Below, one piece after another: positions 20,204-29,082 of a stretch of DNA of 64,000 nt (the stretch's first letter is position 1; every line of letters begins with the position of its first letter). Position numbers and translations under genes: made by a program. The DNA comes from Actinoplanes sp. TFC3 (GTDB lineage: Bacteria; Actinomycetota; Actinomycetes; Mycobacteriales; Micromonosporaceae), in assembly GCF_001553785.1 (NCBI RefSeq), contig NZ_LOJP01000001.1, positions 2,040,698 to 2,104,697 on the forward strand. Reading direction: 5' to 3'. Under the pieces are notes generated by a model that made no database searches, was not told the origin of the DNA, and saw only the letters and a program-made list of their open reading frames with translations.

Positions 20204-21781
20204 TTACTGCAGGGGGCGGCCCCGCATGATGATCGAGGTGTCGTCCATGCCCGGGATGGCCTTCTCGCCGGCCCGCGCCGCCGGGTCGAGCAGCGGCAGC
20301 GAGGCGTCGTTGCCCGCCTGGTGCTCGCCGGCCATCGCCGCGTTCGCTTCCGCCAGCGCAGCCGCCTGAGCCGCCGCGGCCGCCGCGGCAAGCTGCTGCG
20401 GGTCCGGCAACTCAGCGCCCTCGGCCGTGTCCGGGATCGTGACCCGGCCGGCTACCTCGGCAGCGGCCTCTTCGTAAGGTCGAGGAGCGCCCGTACCCGT
20501 TACGCCAGCCATGGCCAGCATCGCGTCGAGGTCGGCGGTCGTCCGCAGCACCTCATCGTGGAAGCTGCCCCCACGGCCCATCGGATCCGGGCCCGTCTGC
20601 GCCGCCGGGCCGACCGCCCCGGTCATCCACGGACCTGCGTTACCGGTGCCGCCGCCCGCACCCCACGACCCGGCGTTACCATCCGGGCCGGGCATGCCGG
20701 ACGCACCCGCGTTCCCGGCGGCGGAGCCCAGCGCATTCGCCGAGCCGAACACGCCGCCACCCACCGCGCCCGTGAAAGCGCCCGTTCCCGAAACGCCGGC
20801 CGCAGCATCAAGCGCGCCTCGACCATCCCCAGTGTCAGCACTCCCGATCGCCGCGGTACCGCCCAGCATCGAGCCACTACCGGGCATCGAGCCACCACCC
20901 AGCATCGGGCCGCCCCCCGGCTCACCAGCCCCGAACCCATTCCCGGCGCCGAACCCGCCCGCAATCGCCCCGGCGGAGAACGTGCCGGCACCGAACGCGC
21001 CACTGGCCCCAGCCACAGCGGGCGCGGCGGAAGCGGGAGCTGTGGGCGTACCCGGAAGGCGTGCAGGCATGGACAGGTCCGCCATGCCCGCGGCAGACGA
21101 TCGGAGCGGCGTGGCTGCGGCATGCCTCGGGCCCTGCGCCTGCTGCGGGGCCTGATCGAAGTCCGTCAGACCCGCCGCGTAGCCGGCCACCCCGATCGCG
21201 CGCTCCGGCGGCAACTCCAGCAACCGCTGCGCGCGCGCCAACGCCGTAGCCTCACGCAGCCTCAGTGCCGCCACCAGGTCAGCCACACCCCGCAGGAGCG
21301 CCGCTGCGCCCAGGACAATGACGACTGCCTCGGCCGTACGGACAAAAGAACTCGCCGCGAAGAACCCCAGCGCAGCCTCCGCCACGCCCATCACCGTGAG
21401 CAGACCCCACACCCGGTCCGTTTCGCGCGTCAGCATGGCGACCGCCAGGTCCGCCGCCCCGCGCACCATCAGGTACCACCCGATCAGCGCCGCCGGCGAC
21501 GTCCACGAACCGGTCCCGTCGGCCAGCAGCAGCGCCCCGGTGGCCGCGAACAGCACGGTCATCCCGGCGTTCAACCACCAGGTACGCGAGCCGGCCAGCG
21601 CCCGCACCAGTTCCGTGACCGCCGCGAACAGCACCACCGGGCCGGCCACCCGGGTCATGTCGGCCGGCTCCAGGCGCAGCACACTCCAGGAGACAGCCAG
21701 CCAGGCCACGCCCGAGACCAGAAGGAACCCCCACATCCCGTCGCGCACGACGGTCATGGGCGACGAGCCGGACCACAACAT
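20204..21781 (-). CDS. DUF308/HdeD-like membrane protein with long Gly/Ala-rich tail
   Basis: Start chosen at ATG 21781, which has AGGAGG four bases upstream. Of 525 residues, the first 190 or so hold six predicted membrane helices with a repeated pattern (WYLMVRGAADLAVAM, ALLRGVADLVAALR) like HdeD/DUF308 acid-resistance proteins. Residues about 260-430 are a low-complexity Gly/Ala/Ser/Met region with imperfect copies of GGGSMPGSGSMLGG, followed by a conserved-looking tail ending GMDDTSIIMRGRPLQ. The function is unknown. It is convergent with tesB 27 bases away. In M. tuberculosis a membrane gene also follows tesB1 (Rv1619). Confidence 0.75.
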   Translation of the reverse strand: MLWSGSSPMTVVRDGMWGFLLVSGVAWLAVSWSVLRLEPADMTRVAGPVVLFAAVTELVRALAGSRTWWLNAGMTVLFAATGALLLADGTGSWTSPAALIGWYLMVRGAADLAVAMLTRETDRVWGLLTVMGVAEAALGFFAASSFVRTAEAVVIVLGAAALLRGVADLVAALRLREATALARAQRLLELPPERAIGVAGYAAGLTDFDQAPQQAQGPRHAAATPLRSSAAGMADLSMPARLPGTPTAPASAAPAVAGASGAFGAGTFSAGAIAGGFGAGNGFGAGEPGGGPMLGGGSMPGSGSMLGGTAAIGSADTGDGRGALDAAAGVSGTGAFTGAVGGGVFGSANALGSAAGNAGASGMPGPDGNAGSWGAGGGTGNAGPWMTGAVGPAAQTGPDPMGRGGSFHDEVLRTTADLDAMLAMAGVTGTGAPRPYEEAAAEVAGRVTIPDTAEGAELPDPQQLAAAAAAAQAAALAEANAAMAGEHQAGNDASLPLLDPAARAGEKAIPGMDDTSIIMRGRPLQ

Positions 21782-21897
21782 GGAGCCTCCTGCCGATGCG
21801 GGTACTGCCATGACAACATCGGCGGCCCCCCGTAAACCGGCCTTTGGCGGAAAAACCCGAGCTTTGTTCGCCAAGCTGACCCCTCGGACCCACCTGC

Positions 21898-22177
21898 TCA
21901 TCGAGCGGCAGTCGCCGGAGGGGAAGAGCCGCGCAGGAAGTGGTCCGGATGCCCGTCAATGAGGAGCTGCTGCCAGCCCTCGAAGGCGATGACGCGCTCG
22001 TGCTCGCGGGGCCACGGCGTCGCGGGCACCAGCGCGGCGGGCGCGCTCGCCCTGGAGCCAATGGCAGCGCTCGCTGCAGATGAAGCAAAACTCCACGCCG
22101 GCAGCGTGGAGTTCGCGGGACTCGTTGACGAAGCTGAGGTGGGTGCACCAGCTCAGCTTCGAACAGAGGTACGACAC
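21898..22177 (-). pseudogene. Small Cys-rich gene with an apparent frameshift
   Basis: Reading leftward from a GTG at 22177, one frame encodes WCTHLSFVNESRELHAAG and FCFICSERCHW with high GC at third positions. Coding character then moves by one frame to HERVIAFEGWQQLLIDGHPD, ending at TGA 21898. Removing one base from the GGGG run at 22008-22011 would join the two as ...DAVAREHERVIAFEGW. The Cys pattern suggests a small zinc-binding protein. The extra base may be a real mutation or a sequencing error. The gene starts seven bases after tRNA-Leu and the two may be cotranscribed. Confidence 0.45.
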
Positions 22178-22183
22178 AATGCT

Positions 22184-22269
22184 TGGTACCGAGGGCGGGA
22201 TTCGAACCCGCACGCCCTTTCGGACAGATGAGTTTGAGTCATCAGCGTCTGCCATTCCGCCACCCCGGC
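22184..22269 (-). tRNA. tRNA-Leu (anticodon CAA)
   Basis: An 86-base cloverleaf on the minus strand: acceptor GCCGGGG pairs with CCTCGGT, anticodon stem GATGA/TCATC encloses loop CTCAAAC with anticodon CAA (reads UUG), a long variable arm is present, and the T-arm GCGGG TTCGAAT CCCGC is followed by the encoded CCA. The long variable arm fits class II tRNA-Leu. UUG is a rare leucine codon in this genome but is used as a start codon several times in the window. Confidence 0.95.
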
Positions 22270-22397
22270 ATGCTCGCGCGGACAAGACCAAGGTCATGTC
22301 CGATACGAGCAAGACACAGAGTACCTACTACGCTGTCAGGGGTGGTACCCGGATACCCGGGTGTCGCGACTTCTTGAGTGTTGGGGGTAGGGGTTTC

Positions 22398-23012
22398 GTG
22401 GCCGACACGCAGGCGAGTGCCGAGCGCAGGCGGGTTTTGATCGCCGAGGACGAGGCTCTGATCCGGCTCGACCTGGCGGAGATGCTGGTCGAAGAGGGGT
22501 ATGACGTCGTCGGAGAGGCCGGTGACGGCGAGACCGCGGTGCGACTGGCCGAGGACCTTCGCCCGGACCTGGTGATTCTCGACATCAAGATGCCGATCAT
22601 GGATGGGCTGGCGGCGGCCGAGCGGATTGCCGGTGGGCGGATCGCTCCGGTGGTCATTCTGACCGCGTTCAGCCAGCGGGATCTTGTCGAGCGGGCGCGG
22701 GCTGCCGGCGCCATGGCGTACCTGGTGAAGCCTTTCCAGAAGTCTGACCTGGTGCCGGCCATTGAGATCGCGCTCTCCCGGTATGCCGAGATCTCCGCCT
22801 TGGAGACCGAGGTGGCCGGGCTGACCGACCGGTTGGAGACGCGCAAGAGCGTCGAGCGGGCCAAGGGCGAATTGATGACGAAGTATTCGATGACCGAGCC
22901 GCAGGCGTTCAAGTGGATCCAGCGCACCGCGATGGACCACCGGATGACGATGCGTGAGGTCGCGGACCGGATCCTGGCCGAGGGTGAGGAGTCCCCGGCA
23001 CCCAGCGAGTGA
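22398..23012 (+). CDS. pdtaR: ANTAR-domain response regulator (PdtaR-like)
   Basis: A 204-residue response regulator with an N-terminal receiver domain (VLIAEDEALIRLDL, phospho-acceptor Asp62 in LDIKMPIMDG, lysine in YLVKPFQ) and a C-terminal ANTAR RNA-binding helix bundle (RKSVERAKGELMTKYSM, AFKWIQRTAMDHRMTM). ANTAR proteins act as antiterminators on paired hairpins in mRNA leaders. The GTG at 22398 follows GGGGGTAGGGG. The partner kinase (PdtaS type) is not in the window. In M. tuberculosis the counterpart Rv1626 also lies between tesB and polA. Confidence 0.9.
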   Translation: MADTQASAERRRVLIAEDEALIRLDLAEMLVEEGYDVVGEAGDGETAVRLAEDLRPDLVILDIKMPIMDGLAAAERIAGGRIAPVVILTAFSQRDLVERARAAGAMAYLVKPFQKSDLVPAIEIALSRYAEISALETEVAGLTDRLETRKSVERAKGELMTKYSMTEPQAFKWIQRTAMDHRMTMREVADRILAEGEESPAPSE

Positions 23013-23222
23013 CCTGCTGGAGCTTGCCTGCTTGTTACACCATCCTCGCGGCGGCATCACCGCACGTAACGGTTCGGTGAATGCCCGAGTTGCCCCTTAC
23101 CCCTGGCTGCGCCGGTGGGATAGCGTCCCGGCCCATGACGGGCGCAGTTGTGCTGTGCGGTGCGCAAGTGCCAATCGGCCTGCGGTGGCTCGGTGGGTTC
23201 GGTATGGAGGAGGGTTCCAACC

Positions 23223-24386
23223 TTGAGGCAGGTTCTCGCACGAGCCATCGGCGGCCTGGCCGTGATCGGCCTCGTTGCCGGTGCCGCTGCATGCAACAGC
23301 AGCAGCAGCTCTGACGACTCGGCCAGCGGTAACTGCGGCTACAAGCTCGCTTACTTCGGCGCCCTGACCGGTTCTTCGGCAAACCTCGGTGTGAACATCG
23401 AGCAGGGCTTCGAGCTGGCCATCAACCAGTACAACGACAAGAAGGGCTCGACCTGCATCGAGGTCGCGAAGTTCGACTCGCAGGGCGAGCCGGCTGTCGC
23501 GCCCGGTGTGGCTCGTAACCTGGTTGCCGACAAGAAGATCCTCGGCATCGTCGGTCCGCCGTTCTCCGGCGAGTCCGAGGCTGCCGACCCGATCTTCGAG
23601 GAAGCCGGCATCCCGACGATCACCCCGTCGGCGACCCGGGTGTCGCTCGCGGCGAACGGCTGGAAGACCTTCCACCGAGCCGTGGCGAACGACGATGCGC
23701 AGGGTCCGGCGGCGGCCACGTACATCAAGGACACGCTGAAGGCGCAGAAGGTCTTCGTGGCTGATGACCAGTCCGCGTACGGTGCCGGCCTGGCCGACAT
23801 CGTGAAGCAGAAGCTGGGCTCGGCGGTTGCCGGCACGGACAAGACCGAGGCCGACGGCAAGCAGACCGACTTCTCTGCCGTTGTGCAGAAGGTCGTCTCC
23901 AGCGGCGCCACGGTGCTGTTCTACGGCGGTTACTACCAGAACGCCGGCCTGATCCGTAAGCAGCTCACCGCTGCCAACTGGAAGGGCACGCTGGTCGGCG
24001 GCGACGGCATGAAGGACGCCGGTCTGGCCAAGGCTTCCGGCAACGCTGCCGCGGTGGGCACGATCGTGACCTGCCCCTGCTCGCCGCCGGAGAAGTCGGG
24101 TGGCACCTTCGTGGCCGACTACAAGGCCAAGTGGAACGTCGACGCCGGTACGTACAGCGACGTCGCGTTCGACGCTGCGAACCTGCTCCTGGCGGGTATC
24201 GACGCGGGCAACACCACGCCGGAGAAGATGAACACCTACCTCTCCACGGCCAATTACAAGGGCATCGCGAACACCTACAAGTTCACCTCGACCGGTGAGC
24301 TGGACCCCAGCCTGATCAAGGTGTGGGCGTTCAAGTTCGACGCCACGGGCAACCAGGTCGCGGACGCCGAGATCCCGGCCGCCTGA
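23223..24386 (+). CDS. livK: Branched-chain amino acid ABC transporter, substrate-binding lipoprotein
   Basis: A 387-residue extracellular binding lipoprotein. TTG at 23223 is chosen because GGAGGAGGG lies eight bases upstream and a signal peptide starts there (MRQVLARAIGGLAVIGLVAG) with lipidated Cys24 in GAAAC. The mature part is a Leu/Ile/Val-type periplasmic fold (YFGALTGSSANLGVN, IVGPPFSGESEA). It is the first gene of a five-gene importer and is followed by a hairpin that probably sets a high ratio of binding protein to permease. The exact ligand within the LIV family is not certain. Confidence 0.9.
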   Translation: MRQVLARAIGGLAVIGLVAGAAACNSSSSSDDSASGNCGYKLAYFGALTGSSANLGVNIEQGFELAINQYNDKKGSTCIEVAKFDSQGEPAVAPGVARNLVADKKILGIVGPPFSGESEAADPIFEEAGIPTITPSATRVSLAANGWKTFHRAVANDDAQGPAAATYIKDTLKAQKVFVADDQSAYGAGLADIVKQKLGSAVAGTDKTEADGKQTDFSAVVQKVVSSGATVLFYGGYYQNAGLIRKQLTAANWKGTLVGGDGMKDAGLAKASGNAAAVGTIVTCPCSPPEKSGGTFVADYKAKWNVDAGTYSDVAFDAANLLLAGIDAGNTTPEKMNTYLSTANYKGIANTYKFTSTGELDPSLIKVWAFKFDATGNQVADAEIPAA

Positions 24387-24413
24387 TTCGTTCGGAACCT
24401 CGCTGTGTAGGGC

Positions 24414-24444
24414 CGGTGCGGCCGGATGATCTCCGGCCGCACCG
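24414..24444 (+). terminator. Intercistronic hairpin after the LIV binding-protein gene
   Basis: CGGTGCGGCCGG (24414-24425) and CCGGCCGCACCG (24433-24444) form a perfect 12-bp stem with a 7-base loop. It sits between the binding-protein gene and livH and has no T-tract. Such hairpins commonly cause partial termination or protect upstream mRNA, giving more binding protein than permease. It may also be a full terminator. Confidence 0.7.
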
Positions 24445-24468
24445 ACCTTCTCGTTTCAGGAGCCCCTT

Positions 24469-25419
24469 GTGAATTTCTCCGGTCTGATCCAGGACTTCGG
24501 ACCGCTCACGATCACGGGTCTGGCGCAGGGCGCGATCATCGCGCTGTTCGCTCTGGGTTACACCCTGGTCTACGGCGTCCTGCGCCTGATCAACTTTGCG
24601 CATTCCGAGGTCTTCCTGCTCGGGTCCTACGCGTGTCTCATCGTGTGGGGCTTTTTCGGGCTGGACCAGAACTCGGCCACCCCCAATGTGTTCTCCGTCA
24701 TCGGCCTGTTGCTGCTGGGTCTGATGGCGGCGATCGTGATCTCCGGTCTGACCGCGCTCGGTGTGGAGCTGGTCGCCTACCGCCCGCTGCGCCGGCGTAA
24801 CGCCCCGCCGCTGGCCTTCCTGATCACCGCGATCGGTGCCTCGCTGTTCATCTCCGAGACCGTCGGCGTGATCACCAAACGCAACATCAAGGCCGTCCCG
24901 CCGCTGATCCGCCCGGCCGACGTCTTCGTGATCGGCAACATGCATGTGACGAACCTGCAGATTCTGATCATCGTGCTGGCGCTCGTGATGATGTTCGTGC
25001 TGGACCGTTTCATCAACCGCTCGCGGCTGGGCCGCGGTATCCGGGCGGTGGCGCAGAACCCCGACAGCGCGGCGCTGATGGGCGTCAACAAGAGCCGGGT
25101 CATCGCGCTGGTGTTCCTGCTCGGTGGTCTCATGGCCGGCATCGCGGCCGTCATGTACGACCTGAAGATCGGGGTGACCCGCTTCGACGCGGGCTTCCTG
25201 CTGGGAATCGAGGCGTTCACGGCCGCGGTGCTCGGTGGGATCGGCAACCTGCGGGGGGCGCTGCTCGGCGGCCTGCTGCTGGGTGTGCTGCAGAACTACG
25301 CGGCGAGCCTGTTCGGCACGCAGTGGCTGCACGCCGCTTCGTTCGTGCTGCTGGTCCTCATCCTGCTGGTCCGTCCGACGGGTCTTCTGGGTGAGTCTCT
25401 CGGAAGGGCTCGAGCATGA
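24469..25419 (+). CDS. livH: Branched-chain amino acid ABC transporter, permease LivH
   Basis: A 316-residue membrane permease of the LivH family with about eight helices. Family features are GAIIALFALGYTLVYGVLRL at the start, ELVAYRPLRRRNAPPLAFL, and the ATPase-contact loop near GRGIRAVAQNPDSAALMGVN. The GTG start has AGGAG eight bases upstream. It overlaps livM by four bases. Confidence 0.93.
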   Translation: MNFSGLIQDFGPLTITGLAQGAIIALFALGYTLVYGVLRLINFAHSEVFLLGSYACLIVWGFFGLDQNSATPNVFSVIGLLLLGLMAAIVISGLTALGVELVAYRPLRRRNAPPLAFLITAIGASLFISETVGVITKRNIKAVPPLIRPADVFVIGNMHVTNLQILIIVLALVMMFVLDRFINRSRLGRGIRAVAQNPDSAALMGVNKSRVIALVFLLGGLMAGIAAVMYDLKIGVTRFDAGFLLGIEAFTAAVLGGIGNLRGALLGGLLLGVLQNYAASLFGTQWLHAASFVLLVLILLVRPTGLLGESLGRARA

Positions 25420-26561
25420 GCGACGTGAAGGTGGACAAGCCGGCGGCCGTGCCGGCGGACAAGAAGAACTGGCGCAGCAGCGGTGGCGTGCGCGGCTGGT
25501 TCGGACGGCAGCACTGGGCCGTACGAACGGTGCTGATCATCGTGTTCGCGGTGCTGGCCTATCTGCTGCCGTACGCCGGGGACATCCCGGTGCTGGGCCC
25601 GCAGATCATCACCGAGGGCATCGACTGGCCCAGCGCGCTGTTCAACATGTCGTACTACGTTCTGCTGGCTCTTGGCTTGAACGTGGTCGTCGGTTTCGCC
25701 GGTCTGCTGGACCTGGGGTATGTCGGCTTCTTCGCGGTGGGTGCCTACACCGTGGCGTTGCTGACCTCGCCGGACAGCATTCTCAAGACCGAGTGGGGCT
25801 GGCTGGCGGCGGTGCCGGTGGCTCTGGCCGTGGCGATGGTGTCGGGTCTGATCCTGGGCTGGCCGACGCTGCGGTTGCGCGGTGACTACCTGGCCATCGT
25901 GACGCTGGGCTTCGCCGAGATCATCCGCATCTTCGCGACGAGCTCGGAGACGCTGCGCGGTGACCGCGGGTTCGCCGACATCCCGCATCCGCCGGGCTCG
26001 TACAGCGACGGCAAGCCGATCTTCGGGGTGGCCGACGCGACGCCGTACTACTGGCTGGGCCTGTCGGTGATCATTCTGGTGATTCTCGGGGTGCGCAACC
26101 TGGACCGCAGCCGGGTCGGGCGGTCGTGGCTGGCGATCCGCGAGGACGAGGAAGCCGCCGAGATCATGGGCGTGCGCACGATCAAGTACAAGCTGTGGGC
26201 GTTCGCGATCGGCGCGTTCATCGGTGGTCTGGGCGGCGTGATGTTCGCCGGTCAGCAGGGCTTCATGAACTCGCAGACCTTCATCCTGCAGTTCTCGATC
26301 CTGGTGCTCGCCGGTGTCGTCATGGGTGGTTCGGGCAACATCTTCGGCGCGATCCTGGGTGGTGCGCTGATCTCGTACATCCCGGACCGGTTGCGGGGCA
26401 TCGAGGACCCGATCTTCCACACCGACCTGTTCGGTTTCCGGTTCGCGATCTTCGGCGCGATCATCATTCTGATCATGATTTTCCGGCCGCAGGGCCTGAT
26501 TCCGAGCCGCCGGCGCGCGATGGAGCTCAAGGACCGTGAGAAGGAGGTGGCTCCGCAGTGA
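25416..26561 (+). CDS. livM: Branched-chain amino acid ABC transporter, permease LivM
   Basis: A 381-residue second permease that pairs with LivH. It has a charged cytoplasmic N-terminus of about 45 residues, then about nine helices. Family features are YYVLLALGLNVVVGFAGLLD and the coupling loop SRVGRSWLAIREDEEAAEIM. It overlaps livH (ATGA) and livG (GTGA), consistent with one polycistronic message. Confidence 0.93.
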   Translation: MSDVKVDKPAAVPADKKNWRSSGGVRGWFGRQHWAVRTVLIIVFAVLAYLLPYAGDIPVLGPQIITEGIDWPSALFNMSYYVLLALGLNVVVGFAGLLDLGYVGFFAVGAYTVALLTSPDSILKTEWGWLAAVPVALAVAMVSGLILGWPTLRLRGDYLAIVTLGFAEIIRIFATSSETLRGDRGFADIPHPPGSYSDGKPIFGVADATPYYWLGLSVIILVILGVRNLDRSRVGRSWLAIREDEEAAEIMGVRTIKYKLWAFAIGAFIGGLGGVMFAGQQGFMNSQTFILQFSILVLAGVVMGGSGNIFGAILGGALISYIPDRLRGIEDPIFHTDLFGFRFAIFGAIIILIMIFRPQGLIPSRRRAMELKDREKEVAPQ

Positions 26562-27436
26562 GTGAACCTCATGTGGAGACCCCGCAGCAGGCGGACGAGG
26601 CGAACGCCCACCGCTCCGACGTAGCCGGCGGCACGAGCGCGCCGGGCCCGGCGGAACGCAGCAGCGACGTGCTGCTGGAGGTGGATCACGTCACGCTGCG
26701 CTTCGGTGGTGTGGTGGCGCTCAACGACGTCAGTTTCAGTCTGCGCAAGGGTGAGATCTTCGGCCTGATCGGCCCGAACGGCGCCGGCAAGACGACCTGC
26801 TTCAACGCGATGACCGGGGTGTACCGCCCGACCAGCGGCACCATCAGCTTCAACGGTGAGTCCATCGTCGGGAAGAAGAAGCACGAGATCACCCGCGGGG
26901 GCATTGCCCGTACGTTCCAGAACGTGCGCCTGTTCCCGGAGATGACCGCGCTGGAGAACGTCATGGTGGGCGCCGACGCGCACCACAAGACGAGCGTGGT
27001 CGGGGCGTTGTTCCGGCTGCCGCGGCACTGGCAGGAGGAGCGCTCGGGCCGGGAGAAGGCCCTGGAGTTGCTGCGCTTCGTGGGCATCGTGCACCGGGCC
27101 GGGGAGGTGTCACGCAACCTGTCCTATGGCGAGCAGCGCCGCCTGGAGATCGCACGGGCGCTGGCCACCAACCCGACGCTGCTGTGCCTGGACGAACCGG
27201 CCGCGGGGTTCAACCCGGCCGAGAAGGAAGAACTGCTCGCGCTGATCCGCAAGATCCGCGACACCGGGGTGACCGTGCTGCTCATCGAGCACGACATGCG
27301 CCTGGTCATGGGCGTCACGGACCGGATCGTGGTGCTGGAGTTCGGCAAGAAGATCGCTGAGGGTACGCCCGCCGAGGTGCGGGACAACCCGAAGGTGATC
27401 GCGGCGTACCTGGGGGTCCCGACCGATGCTGCTTGA
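26558..27436 (+). CDS. livG: Branched-chain amino acid ABC transporter, ATPase LivG
   Basis: A 292-residue ABC ATPase. After a non-conserved 38-residue leader come Walker A GPNGAGKT (residues 72-79), the LivG-specific insertion with GGIARTFQNVRLF, the signature LSYGEQRRLEIARAL and Walker B LLCLDEPAAG. It energises LivHM together with LivF. The GTG overlaps livM, and its last 11 bases overlap livF. Confidence 0.94.
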   Translation: MSEPHVETPQQADEANAHRSDVAGGTSAPGPAERSSDVLLEVDHVTLRFGGVVALNDVSFSLRKGEIFGLIGPNGAGKTTCFNAMTGVYRPTSGTISFNGESIVGKKKHEITRGGIARTFQNVRLFPEMTALENVMVGADAHHKTSVVGALFRLPRHWQEERSGREKALELLRFVGIVHRAGEVSRNLSYGEQRRLEIARALATNPTLLCLDEPAAGFNPAEKEELLALIRKIRDTGVTVLLIEHDMRLVMGVTDRIVVLEFGKKIAEGTPAEVRDNPKVIAAYLGVPTDAA

Positions 27437-28136
27437 GTTGCAGGACGTGACGCTGCTGTACGGCCGCATCCAGGCCCTGCACGGCATCAGCCTGACCGTC
27501 GAACAGGGGGAGATCGTCGCCCTGATCGGCGCGAACGGCGCGGGTAAGTCGACCACCATGCGCGCGATCTCGGGGTTGCGCCCGGTGGCCCAGGGCAAGA
27601 TCACGTTCGACGGCGAGGACATCACCAAGATGCGCGCCGACGTGCGGGTGGTGCGCGGTGTCTCGCAGTCACCCGAGGGCCGGGGCATCTTCCCGGGCAT
27701 GACGGTGCGCGAGAACCTCGAGATGGGGGCGTACACGCGGCGCAACCGGACCGAGATCAACGAGGACCTCGATCGGGCGTTCACGCTGTTCCCGCGGCTC
27801 AAGGAGCGCGAGAAGCAGGTCGGCGGCACGATGTCCGGCGGTGAGCAGCAGATGCTGGCGGTGGGCCGGGCGCTGATGAGCCGGCCCAAGCTGCTGCTGC
27901 TCGACGAGCCGTCGATGGGTCTGGCGCCGATGCTGATCCAGCAGATCTTCGACATCGTGGTGGAGATCAACCAGCAGGGCACCACGGTGCTGCTGGTGGA
28001 GCAGAATGCCCAGCAGGCACTGTCGCGCGCGCACCGCGCGTACGTGCTGGAAACCGGCCGCATCGTGAAGTCCGGCACCGGTGCCGAGTTGCTGCACGAC
28101 CCTTCGGTGAAGGACGCCTACCTCGGCGTTGCCTAG
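27426..28136 (+). CDS. livF: Branched-chain amino acid ABC transporter, ATPase LivF
   Basis: A 236-residue ABC ATPase with Walker A GANGAGKS (residues 35-42), the LivF-type SPEGRGIFPGMTVREN, signature MSGGEQQMLAVGRAL and Walker B LLLLDEPSMGLAP. It begins inside livG. Only 27 bases separate its stop from the next binding-protein gene, so the LIV and polar amino acid transporters may share a transcript. Confidence 0.94.
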   Translation: MLLELQDVTLLYGRIQALHGISLTVEQGEIVALIGANGAGKSTTMRAISGLRPVAQGKITFDGEDITKMRADVRVVRGVSQSPEGRGIFPGMTVRENLEMGAYTRRNRTEINEDLDRAFTLFPRLKEREKQVGGTMSGGEQQMLAVGRALMSRPKLLLLDEPSMGLAPMLIQQIFDIVVEINQQGTTVLLVEQNAQQALSRAHRAYVLETGRIVKSGTGAELLHDPSVKDAYLGVA

Positions 28137-28163
28137 GTTCACCTCACAATTCAGGAGTTGCTG

Positions 28164-29072
28164 ATGTTCCGCATCACATCGGGCCGCCGGGCGATCCTCG
28201 GCCTGGCCGTTGCGGCGGCGATGACCGTGTCGCTGGCCGCCTGCGGCGAGGAGTCCGGCGACGACACCGGATCGACCGCCCCGGCGCCGGCCGCCTCGGC
28301 CGACACCGCGCTGGCGGACAAGGTCCCGGCCGAGATCAAGTCGGCTGGGAAGATCATCATCGGGACGGATTCGACGTACGCCCCGAGCGAGTTCCTCGAC
28401 ACCGACGGCAAGACGGTGGTGGGCTTCGACGTCGACCTGTTCAACGCGGTCGCCCAGAAGCTGGGCCTGAAGACCGAGTGGCAGTCGGCCAAGTTCGACT
28501 CGATCATCCCGGCGGTCAGTTCGAAGAAGTACAACGTGGGCGTCTCGTCGTTCACCGTCAACGCCGACCGGCTCAAGGAGGCGACGATGGTGTCGTACTT
28601 CTCGGCCGGCACCCAGTGGGCGGCCAAGTCCGGCGCCACGATCAACGCCGAGGACGCCTGCGGCAAGAAGATCGCGGTGCAGGTCGGCACGGTGCAGCTC
28701 GATGACATTAAGGCGCGCTCGAAGAAGTGCACCGGCGCTTCCAAGCCGGCCATCACCATCGACCAGTACCAGTCGCAGGCGGACGCCACCAACGCGGTCG
28801 TCTCCGGCAAGGACGAGGCCATGCTGGCCGACTCGCCGGTGTGCGCGTACGCGGTGAAGCAGACCAATGGCCAGCTGGCCCTGGTCGGCGACATCTACGA
28901 CTCGGCGCCCTACGGCTACGTCCTGCCCAAGGACCAGGCCGACTTCGGTGCGGCGATCGAGGGTGCGCTCGAGGCCCTGATCTCCGACGGTACGTACAAG
29001 ACGATCCTCACCAAGTGGGGCGTCGACGCCGGCGGTATCACCGACCCGGCCGTCAACCCGCAGGTCTCCTGA
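28164..29072 (+). CDS. Polar amino acid ABC transporter, substrate-binding lipoprotein
   Basis: A 302-residue family 3 solute-binding protein. The ATG at 28164 has CAGGAG at a good distance; a TTG six bases earlier is possible but badly spaced. The signal peptide ends at lipidated Cys27 in SLAAC. The mature domain has IIIGTDSTYAPSEFLD, VGFDVDLFNAVAQKLG and the hinge segment VQVGTVQLDDI. The ligand is probably a polar or charged amino acid such as Glu/Gln, but this is inference. It is the first gene of a three-gene importer. Confidence 0.9.
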   Translation: MFRITSGRRAILGLAVAAAMTVSLAACGEESGDDTGSTAPAPAASADTALADKVPAEIKSAGKIIIGTDSTYAPSEFLDTDGKTVVGFDVDLFNAVAQKLGLKTEWQSAKFDSIIPAVSSKKYNVGVSSFTVNADRLKEATMVSYFSAGTQWAAKSGATINAEDACGKKIAVQVGTVQLDDIKARSKKCTGASKPAITIDQYQSQADATNAVVSGKDEAMLADSPVCAYAVKQTNGQLALVGDIYDSAPYGYVLPKDQADFGAAIEGALEALISDGTYKTILTKWGVDAGGITDPAVNPQVS

Positions 29073-29082
29073 CCTCGCGGGC

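Noticed and set aside
22184..22312. Protein frame ending in a tRNA-like translation on the minus strand
   Set aside because: The sequence is the tRNA-Leu cloverleaf, not coding.
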